From Halomicronema sp. CCY15110 (GTDB taxonomy: Bacteria; Cyanobacteriota; Cyanobacteriia; Phormidesmidales; Phormidesmidaceae), in the NCBI RefSeq assembly GCF_016888165.1, contig NZ_JACSWC010000205.1, forward strand, positions 1 through 46,413: a stretch of DNA of 46,413 nt, given 5' to 3'. The position numbers were made by a program, and so were the translations under genes. Every line of letters starts with the position of its first letter. The first letter of the stretch is position 1. Of this stretch, positions 33,301 to 39,187 are shown in pieces. The notes beneath the pieces were generated by a model. The model saw only the letters and a list, made by a program, of their open reading frames with translations, was not told the DNA's origin and made no database searches.

Positions 33301-34177
33301 CAGCGACCCAGATTATTCCATTTTGGGTGAATGGATCGATGAGCCTTGTTTTCGCAATGAGTATGTCAAGCTTTATCGCCAGGGGCGGATTCGGGCGATT
33401 GATGACATTACCCAAGTGGGTCTGCATCCCTGCCATTTAGAGATGTTGCAGCAATATCAGGTGAAGTCTAATTTAGTCTTGCCGATCCTGTATCAAGATG
33501 ACCTCTGGGGCTTGATGATTGCCCACGAGTGCGATGCGGTGCGCCACTGGCAATCGAGCGAAATTACCTTGCTAAAAGCAATTGCCGTGCAGGCGGCGAT
33601 CGCCATTCATCAGGGCGAACTGTATCAGGATTTGCAGACCGCCAACGCCAGTCTGGAGCAGTTGGCCCATCTGGATGGGCTAACGCAGATTCCGAATCGC
33701 CGCAAATTTGACGAGCATTTGACCCATGAATGGCAGCGGGCCATCCGATCGCATCAACCGCTATCCCTGATCTTGTGCGACATCGACCATTTCAAAAAAT
33801 ATAACGACACCTATGGTCACCAAGCGGGCGACACTTGCCTCCAGCGCGTGGCCCAAACGCTCTCGCAACTGGTGCAACGTCCCTGTGACTTGGTGAGCCG
33901 TTACGGTGGGGAAGAATTTGCAGTGGTGCTACCCGATACCACCGCTGAGGGAGCCCTACACCTCGCGCAAAAACTGCGAGCCCATGTGCGCGGGTTGTCG
34001 CTGCCCCATCGGCATTCGGAGTCGGGCGTCGTTACCCTTAGTCTGGGGGTGGCGACGATGCTGCCGCAGGCGAGGCAACGCCCCCACCAATTGATTGAGG
34101 CGGCTGACCAAGCCCTATACCAAGCGAAGGATGCGGGGCGCGATCGCTGCTGTGCCCAACCGCTGGCGGGGGCGTAA
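30356..34177 (+). CDS. cph2: Cph2-type phytochrome/cyanobacteriochrome cyclic-di-GMP enzyme
   Basis: A 1273-residue photoreceptor matching Synechocystis Cph2 in order and length. A knotless phytochrome GAF (about 15-185) has PATDIP and the bilin Cys136 in DPCHLQYL. A PHY domain (about 215-425) ends in a tongue with LPRQSFAVW. GGDEF1 (about 434-600) is degenerate (HGDCF at 514-518, so probably inactive). The EAL domain (about 610-855) retains EALLRW (Glu643), DDFGTGYSSL and AEGVET, so it should cleave cyclic-di-GMP. GAF3 (about 929-1095) has two Cys, Cys998 in EPCF and Cys1026 in HPCH, as in dual-Cys blue/green receptors. GGDEF2 has GGEEF at 1184-1188 with an upstream RPCD inhibitory site. It links light to cyclic-di-GMP and, by homology, to pilus motility. 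The start at 30356 gives family length; a longer frame from 30131 adds a non-conserved tail. Confidence 0.95.
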   Translation: MPLQPPTPPQTNLVDEIVVLINEAKDLPTLLQQIAVKVRAFLAVDRIKIYQFAADESGAVVAEAIAQQRLPSLLGLHFPATDIPLDAKQSLRDSPHGTLIDVVGKYKIRCQGLLAHTGHVPQPQSGGETYEPVDPCHLQYLLNMGVLTSLTMPIMQKQAMWGLLVAHHSTSKRFSDTQLATLELITKEITLCIAQKTLQQTAQRQQIEEAFLQRVETVFHAHSTRQLLDALLTTDRLAPLLSEMLTLFQADGSALYFAPSLVLEQPRVYSQGCATEPLDRLVDYMPWQTLLQGQVASPAPPTPPTPVATMPQIMTQIYERDDLVADDTIYDALTSAQVGTLLIIPIRSHQQWLGSIILLRQPRQLEKLWAGRQVADERNTLPRQSFAVWCEHQQTTPPWQSADCQLGQKVGHHLYVALVRQQLAHLIDYQAAHDSLTQLPNADFFRGQLGLALNQAITTGELIAIIMIDLNHFKRVNNALGVMAGDHLLREVALRLQVGLQQRSLTNAVLSRWHGDCFILLLPNIIDSQTVKQHCQWLLERLQDRFIVGGETVQLTGNAGITFAPYDGDTYELIIQHTELALNEAKKLGSAACLTYDADMSRHTLNPRLALESALGRALERQELQLYYQPQVNVATGEIWGFEALLRWSSADYGSVSPSVFIPMAENLGLIRTLGFWVFRTACNQVVTWQRETNFTYRVSVNLSPHQLRDPDLCQHFERILAETGARPQDLGLEITESTVMDNYEDAIFTLGQLRAMGFEIAIDDFGTGYSSLSVLRTLPIDTFKIAQQFLLGVLSSAKDAALYRVIVNLGSSLDLAIIAEGVETQAEWDFVQSAGVPVVQGYFAGKPMMASLVPGWLRQQQRRGQLSIGLDVVDATEPTTAGGAAVLSFVTNLTAEPTFPDLEQAIRQGLMEYQQIQDLLQQQAEREHLVLEIANKIRQSLDLDYILDTLVTEVRQVLGCDRLFLFQFDDHWAGTVVVESVSDPDYSILGEWIDEPCFRNEYVKLYRQGRIRAIDDITQVGLHPCHLEMLQQYQVKSNLVLPILYQDDLWGLMIAHECDAVRHWQSSEITLLKAIAVQAAIAIHQGELYQDLQTANASLEQLAHLDGLTQIPNRRKFDEHLTHEWQRAIRSHQPLSLILCDIDHFKKYNDTYGHQAGDTCLQRVAQTLSQLVQRPCDLVSRYGGEEFAVVLPDTTAEGALHLAQKLRAHVRGLSLPHRHSESGVVTLSLGVATMLPQARQRPHQLIEAADQALYQAKDAGRDRCCAQPLAGA

Positions 34178-34266
34178 AGTCAACGCTGGGGGTTCCACCG
34201 CTAGCCGCCAACAGTGCATCAATCAGTACTGCTGCATCCCTGTTAGCCACCGCGATTGATGGCTGA

Positions 34267-35099
34267 TCAACAGCCGGCATCGCCGACGACGGTCATGTTC
34301 ACTGGGCCGCCGGACACGCCTTCCAAAATTAGTTGCCCCTGCTGAATATTGACCGATTCATACCCTTTCTCCGACCCGACACTGGCGGTCACATTCACCT
34401 CCAAGCGACCATCGTTGCTGACAAAGCTCTGGGTGGCCGATTGACCGTAGAATTCTGGCCCGGAGGCAGCGGTGCGGCGAAACTCCGTCATGGTGCCGTC
34501 CAGCTTCATCCACATCGACTCGCCCGGTAAGCCGTTGAAGAAGACAAAGCTGCCAGGGTTGTCGGCTGGCCACAGGGTCATGCCACAACCACCGCCGCCC
34601 ACGGCAAACAACTCATCCGTGGTGAAGGCATTCACCGGACGGCCCAAACTGTTGTTGGCACTGCTATTTGTACTGATAAAGTCGCCGCGAATCCAGCCTT
34701 CGGCCCCGGATTCCTCAAATTTGACGTAATACCAGGTCAACTCGCCCTCGCCCTCAGCCGCGCGGAGTAACTGCACCGGATCCCCCACTAGGCCATATCC
34801 AGGGGAGTCGGATGCCGTCGTGGGTTGCGATCGCAGGTTGATTTGCGCCTCAGCTTGGGCCGCCTTAATGTCGCCACCTGGGGCGGACTGATGGCGGTTC
34901 CCGCCGCACTGGGGGGGGCAGTCGGGGTGGTCGGGGCGGTTGGCGTCTCTGGCTCAGACGGGGTAACGGTTTCTGCCGTTGGTTCTTCTGGCTCGGTCAG
35001 CGGCTCTGAAGTCGTCGAGTCGCCCCCACCACAGGCCGCTAGTAAGCTGCTACTCAAAAGCAGACTAATCCCAATGTTGATAATGCGATCGCGGGTCAT
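34267..35099 (-). pseudogene. SH3-domain lipoprotein split by a frameshift
   Basis: Transcription-wise the first part (35099-34788) encodes a lipoprotein signal with lipobox LAAC-G at about residue 23, then a Pro/Glu/Thr-rich linker. The second part (34788-34267) is in another frame and encodes a bacterial SH3-like domain plus a beta-rich C-terminus. The second frame continues upstream without a stop through NLRSQP and VGDPVQLLRA, the usual SH3 start, so the two were one gene. One extra base would rejoin them, for example at a run of eight C in the coding strand (34911-34918) or a C4 run near 34880. Sequencing error, phase variation or recent decay are all possible. The intact product would be an anchored outer-surface or periplasmic protein. 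Confidence 0.75.
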
Positions 35100-35199
35100 G
35101 ACCTCGTTCCAGGATGATGAATTAATGATAGAAACTGCATGACCGCAATGACGGCACCGCGCAACAATGCTTTGTGATGCGGGTGTCAGCGGCGGCCCT

Positions 35200-35781
35200 T
35201 TAGGGCGATCGCCAGGTTTGGCGAAGGTGCATGGCAGCGGCCAGACTCAGCACATCGCACTGCCACTCTGGCAGAATCAGCGTCATCAAGATCTCTTCAA
35301 CGCTATTGAGCCAGCACAGGGCGATCGCGAACCACAACAGTTGGTCATTGCCAAAGCCAAACAGGCCGACGGTGGCCACCAGCAAAGTCAAGCCCCAAAT
35401 TTTGGCCGTGTAGGTATGAAAGCTGGGCAATTTTTGAAACTTGAGCAAACTGATCGCAAATAGGGTGAGCTGAGCCGCCATGGCGACTAATAGCGGACTT
35501 TGAAAACTGCGTAGCGTTTGCGGAAACACCAGCCAAACACTGAATGCAACGCACACATACAAACTAATATCCGCCCAACTATCCGCAACGCGCAGCCGCT
35601 CGGTACTCACGCCCAATTTTCGCGCAATGATGCCATCAAAAATATCGGACAACACCGCCACCACATACCCCACCACAAATACGATGCCGGTTTGATGATC
35701 GAAGGCATCAAGGAGTAGGAGTGGCGCGATCGCAAACCGCAACCCCACTAAAATTATGGGAATATTTTCAAATTTTAGCAT
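35200..35781 (-). CDS. CDP-alcohol phosphatidyltransferase-family membrane protein
   Basis: A 193-residue polytopic membrane protein of the phospholipid-synthase family. The catalytic signature D-x2-D-G-x2-A-R-x8-G-x3-D-x3-D is visible: Asp46, Asp49-Gly50, Ala53-Arg54, Asp67 and Asp71. The motif Gly is Leu63 here. Helices continue to the C-terminus. The acceptor alcohol cannot be told. The Gly change may mark a divergent or altered subfamily. Its 5' end is close to the isochorismatase-like gene but oriented the same way with a 150-base gap. Confidence 0.82.
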   Translation of the reverse strand: MLKFENIPIILVGLRFAIAPLLLLDAFDHQTGIVFVVGYVVAVLSDIFDGIIARKLGVSTERLRVADSWADISLYVCVAFSVWLVFPQTLRSFQSPLLVAMAAQLTLFAISLLKFQKLPSFHTYTAKIWGLTLLVATVGLFGFGNDQLLWFAIALCWLNSVEEILMTLILPEWQCDVLSLAAAMHLRQTWRSP

Positions 35782-35930
35782 TGCAACTTAGTTGGGAGCT
35801 TCAAATACCCGATTCGCCTAAACTTCCGCAGAGGCACTGTGGAACGGTTGAGATCGTGGGTAGCCAGCCATGCTCACTCTTGAATATGAATGAGCAAAGA
35901 TCAAGGAAGATTGTCCGCTACCCTTTACTG

Positions 35931-36494
35931 TCACACCACCGAGGCCGGTGTCAGTAAAGTTTCAGTGGTGACAACCGTCGCAAATTCCCCGTGTAAGCTG
36001 GCCAGAGAAATGTCATGAACCTGTGCCGCTTTGTACACAGTCCCATCGGGGCCTTCCCGGTCAAAAGTAGCAGTGGCATCGGACACCACAAAAGTCGTAA
36101 ATCCCAGATTGCCCGCCATGCGAACTGTTGTCGAAACGCAGTGATTCGTAGTCAAACCGACGGCCACGAGGGCATTGATTCCTTGTTCCCGTAAATGTGC
36201 CTCTAAAGCTGTACCGATAAAGGCGCTATTCACCGATTTCTGAAAAACTGGCTCGCCGGCTTGCGGCTCAACGACATCCTGAAAAGCGCAGCCGGGGCGA
36301 TCGGGTCTGAGGGGTGATTCTGGTTCGGTGGAGCAATGTTGAATGTGAATAATTGGGCGACTACTAGCCCGCCAATACGCCAGGAGTCGGCCAATGTTCT
36401 GCTCCGCTGCTGGATTATTTCTCGGCCCCCATTTCGGATCTTCAAGCCCTTTTTGGACATCAATAATCAGTAATGCAGCGCTCTCAATAGTCAT
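35931..36494 (-). CDS. Isochorismatase-family cysteine hydrolase
   Basis: A cytosolic hydrolase of the nicotinamidase/isochorismatase fold. The catalytic triad is present: Asp12 in IIDVQ, Lys86 in FQKSVNSAF and Cys119 in TTNHCVST. The 187-residue length fits. Substrate is not predictable; family members act on nicotinamide, isochorismate or small amides. Confidence 0.9.
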   Translation of the reverse strand: MTIESAALLIIDVQKGLEDPKWGPRNNPAAEQNIGRLLAYWRASSRPIIHIQHCSTEPESPLRPDRPGCAFQDVVEPQAGEPVFQKSVNSAFIGTALEAHLREQGINALVAVGLTTNHCVSTTVRMAGNLGFTTFVVSDATATFDREGPDGTVYKAAQVHDISLASLHGEFATVVTTETLLTPASVV

Positions 36495-36620
36495 GGCGAT
36501 TTACCCTGTAACGTTCCGGTTGAGCGGCTGCCGATAACTCTTGCTGCAACACTGATCGATTCTACCAGTCCGCTTCAATCGGGTTGTTATGCGGCATTTT
36601 TCCAAGCATTGAGCTGCTTA

Positions 36621-37034
36621 TCACGGAACTTGAATGACATCGAAAGTTCCCCAATTTTCAATGCGATAGAACAAAAAATCTGAATCGAGTGTGAGAATTC
36701 GCCGAAAACCCGTCCTCTCAGCGCCCAGCACCAGTGACGCATCAGCCAAGTCCATGGGTCGATCTTGATACTGCTCCATAAGCTCTAGCAAACGAGGATA
36801 GTCTTGCTCTTGAATTTCGTAAACCACCAAAAGCTTATCTAGAAGCAGTTGCCCTAGCTGTTTTTGCATCATCCATCCGCCTCGATGAAGAGCCAAATAC
36901 ATAGCTTCTGTCAAACAAGACCAAGTTGTGAGGAGAGGAGAGGCAATCTGCATGACAGCCTTTCGGTAAGGCTCATGCTGAGGCTGAGTGCGATCAACTA
37001 AACAAAGCAAAACTCCTGCATCGCAAAGGATCAC
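36621..37034 (-). CDS. PIN-domain ribonuclease (VapC-like toxin)
   Basis: A Mg-dependent RNase of the PIN fold that would act as toxin. Acidic residues Asp5, Glu43, Asp95/Asp98 and Asp117 occupy the expected positions (CDAGVL, SCLTEAM, MDLADASLV, TLDSDF). It overlaps the upstream antitoxin gene by 4 bases, the standard toxin-antitoxin layout. Confidence 0.87.
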   Translation of the reverse strand: MILCDAGVLLCLVDRTQPQHEPYRKAVMQIASPLLTTWSCLTEAMYLALHRGGWMMQKQLGQLLLDKLLVVYEIQEQDYPRLLELMEQYQDRPMDLADASLVLGAERTGFRRILTLDSDFLFYRIENWGTFDVIQVP

Positions 37035-37291
37035 AATTCTAGACCCTGCTGCCGATATTTAGATAACAGATGTTGTTGATAGTCCCTAACTGAGCTCGGT
37101 GGTGGGATTTCTAGTTGATCAACAGACTCGAACCAACTTGCCCATGTTTCGGCAAGTTCATCCGGGTGATCATTAGTGATGGTACTAGGCTGCCGCCGAT
37201 ACATCAAAAAGTCAATAAAATCGCTAACTTGAGGCAAGAGCGAATTAGGTAATTTCTGTAATTTAGCAATAGCAGTTTCACGAATCGTCAT
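37031..37291 (-). CDS. Antitoxin of the PIN pair (DUF2281-like)
   Basis: An 86-residue acidic protein with the N-terminal pattern IAKLQKLPNSLLPQVSDFI shared by DUF2281-type antitoxins, followed by a flexible C-terminus expected to wrap the toxin. The ATG at 37291 is preferred; 37309 adds six residues. It precedes and overlaps the PIN toxin gene. Confidence 0.8.
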   Translation of the reverse strand: MTIRETAIAKLQKLPNSLLPQVSDFIDFLMYRRQPSTITNDHPDELAETWASWFESVDQLEIPPPSSVRDYQQHLLSKYRQQGLEL

Positions 37292-37745
37292 GATAGCAAC
37301 CACCTCCAAAATCCTTTGCGTTAATTTTTAATTGATTCAGTTTTTTCAAGAAGTTCAAAGTACCTTTCTGAATTTCCCTGCTGCTCGTAAGGTCATAAAG
37401 CTTCTTTCGCAAAGCTTCTTGATAATCAGAAATTGCACTCTGATAGTTCCCTTGTTGAAGCTTGATCGATCCACGTCCGTAATAAACGTCGGGATCATTT
37501 GATTGGAGACAAATAGCTTCATTGAAATCTGCGATCGCCCCTTGATAATCTGACAACCGATATTTTGACTATCCCCATCCCTTGTAAGAATCAGATTTCT
37601 TCTTTAAGGCATTAGATTAAGAGGGCTGAATGAGATTGCAGACGAATAGCTTCGCTAAAGTCTGCAAATGCACCCTGATAGTCTTCCGAGCTGTATCTCA
37701 TCCATCCACGACCATTGTAAGCATGCGCATAGCCTACAGAATGTT
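37278..37745 (-). pseudogene. Decayed TPR-repeat gene
   Basis: TPR units can be read on the minus strand: YNGRGWMRYSSEDYQGAFAD, cut at 37614 by a TAA, and then in another frame DYQGAIADFNEAICLQSND and YYGRGSIKLQQGNYQSAISD. An in-frame TAG at 37571-37569 lies upstream of the second part. A frameshift plus this stop show the gene is broken. The last 92-codon stretch (37556-37278) remains open and could be translated as a short TPR protein. It overlaps the antitoxin start. Confidence 0.65.
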
Positions 37746-37768
37746 TGACCCTTGTTGGCAGTGGGGCT

Positions 37769-38650
37769 TTATGGAGTGGAAATGTAGGCTCTGCAGCTGA
37801 GGATGGGGGTGTCGGCCCGATCGCTCATGGGGCATTGAGCGCGATCGCAGCGCTGGCAAAGGGATGGTTCTGTTGCTGACGATTGATGGAGGGGGTACAG
37901 GCTGACCCCTTGGCGAATGTAGCCTTCCGTTTCAAGGTCCGTTAGTTCGTCGGTGAGCAAGAGGCAGCGATCAGTTTTGAGGGCATGTTTGGCCTTGCGG
38001 AGTCCGGTCAAGATTTCGCCAAACTGCCCGTTGTGGTGGCTAATCATCAGGGGGACTTGCTGCCACACCCCCCGAAAACAGCGGGGGGCATCTTGGGGGT
38101 AATGGTCGGTATATTGCAGGGTGTAGGTGCCGTCGCTATAACAACGGGTGCGGAACCAGCGCTGGAAAGGTAGGCCAAGATGTCCAGAGGGTTCCAGCGT
38201 ATCCCACCAAGAGCGATGCCACCCCTCATAGGGCAACTGCAAAATGCGCTGAATCTGGTCTTCCTCAAAGCCACCGTGTTGTAACAGCGCGATCGCTTCC
38301 GACAAATTCACTCGCCACGCCAACGTTTTTAAGTCGGACTGGCAGCGGGTCAGCGCCTGCAAATCTCGCACTGAAAAATCTTCCCCCGAGGGGGCACCCG
38401 TGGAAGGCAGGCACCAGACCTGTTCGTACTCGATGACAGCGTCAATATGTTCTAGACCGGTGGTGCTGGCTGGGGGGCCGATAGCGATGCGAATTTGGTC
38501 GATTTGATGGGGGCGGGCGATCGCCGGTGAACAATCCACCAGCAAAGATTTCAACATGTCCTCATGGGCGAGGGCGAGGTCTAACTGCACCTGATTGCGA
38601 TCGAGCCGCGAAATACTTGCTTCGAGATGCATAAGGTCGGAAGAAATCAT
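37769..38650 (-). CDS. Hypothetical protein with C-terminal Cys cluster
   Basis: I do not recognise a family. The 293-residue protein has Trp/Tyr-rich central motifs (YEGWHRSWWDTLEPSG, QRWFRTRCYSDGTYTLQY). The last 40 residues contain a C-x2-C-x4-C group plus another Cys (CQRCDRAQC), which could bind Zn or an Fe-S cluster. No membrane segment is seen. The open frame is well supported by length and by the clean start. Confidence 0.65.
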   Translation of the reverse strand: MISSDLMHLEASISRLDRNQVQLDLALAHEDMLKSLLVDCSPAIARPHQIDQIRIAIGPPASTTGLEHIDAVIEYEQVWCLPSTGAPSGEDFSVRDLQALTRCQSDLKTLAWRVNLSEAIALLQHGGFEEDQIQRILQLPYEGWHRSWWDTLEPSGHLGLPFQRWFRTRCYSDGTYTLQYTDHYPQDAPRCFRGVWQQVPLMISHHNGQFGEILTGLRKAKHALKTDRCLLLTDELTDLETEGYIRQGVSLYPLHQSSATEPSLCQRCDRAQCPMSDRADTPILSCRAYISTP

Positions 38651-38673
38651 CTCGCTACCTGTTGATGACTACT

Positions 38674-38714
38674 AAAAAGCCGCCGGGTCAGTGATGTTCG
38701 AGCCCTCGGCGGCT
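38674..38714 (-). terminator. Minus-strand terminator with no gene upstream
   Basis: AGCCGCCG (38714-38707 on the minus strand) pairs with CGGCGGCT (38685-38678), with an inner GGGC/CCC stem, followed by T5. It would stop a minus-strand transcript arising between here and leuS, where no gene is apparent. Confidence 0.55.
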
Positions 38715-38837
38715 GTGGAGCTAAAGTGACGGTGCCATGACTCCTAGAAGAGTCTCATTCCATGTCTCTATACTTCTCTAGTTAAAGTCAGAATTTAGTC
38801 AGTGTGGCAGCGGTCTCAACAAACTTTGTGCTTGTTC

Positions 38838-38843
38838 TAAAAT
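38838..38843 (+). promoter_or_regulatory. -10 box before the RNA candidate
   Basis: TAAAAT matches the TATAAT consensus at five of six positions and would place the start at about 38849, where the long stem begins. No good -35 is visible. Confidence 0.35.
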
Positions 38844-38845
38844 CG

Positions 38846-39000
38846 CAACAACGGGATCCCAAACGTTGCATAGGAGCCAGGTGACTCGGTATAAGGAAAC
38901 ACTGCCCGTAAGCGAAGCTGCCCTGAAGGGGCAGGGCATTTTGGGCACCCACCTGGAGTAAAACCTTGAGGCGCATGTTAGGGAAAAGTACCGTTCTTGA
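38846..39000 (+). ncRNA. Rod-like structured RNA, 6S-like candidate
   Basis: The sequence folds into one long interrupted hairpin. CAA-C-AACGG near 38846-38854 pairs with CCGTT-C-TTG near 38991-38999; TCCC near 38857-38860 with GGGA near 38980-38983; CCAGGTG at 38877-38883 with CACCTGG at 38950-38956; and TGCCC with GGGCA. The top is a CTGCCC/GGGCAG hairpin. The shape and about 155-base size resemble 6S RNA. I cannot confirm the family without a covariance search; orientation is set only by the -10 box. In well-studied cyanobacteria 6S lies near purK, not leuS. Confidence 0.45.
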
Positions 39001-39187
39001 CCCAGGATTGACCCAGCCACCCAGCCCGCCAGTTACCCGTGCCCTCGCCAATTGCGAACAAATCGGGCTCTCCGTGGCCCCAAATAGTCCGACCTTGGCG
39101 TCGGCAATTTGAAATTATTGCCGCTGCCGCCAAAGCAACCCTTTACAATTGTCTAGTTAAGCGAATCGCAAAGAAGGAGTTTCGGAC

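Larger units (their letters stand above)
38651..39187. other. Gene-free stretch upstream of leuS
   Basis: Holds a minus-strand terminator (38674-38714) and the rod-like RNA candidate (about 38840-39000). No protein-coding gene is convincing. Confidence 0.6.

Noticed and set aside
38678-38714. tRNA 3' part (GTTCGAGCC)
   Set aside because: The T-loop-like word is inside a terminator stem; the T stem does not pair and no anticodon arm exists.
39000-39187. T-box leader for leuS
   Set aside because: No T-box sequence or specifier pattern; T-boxes are not usual in cyanobacteria.
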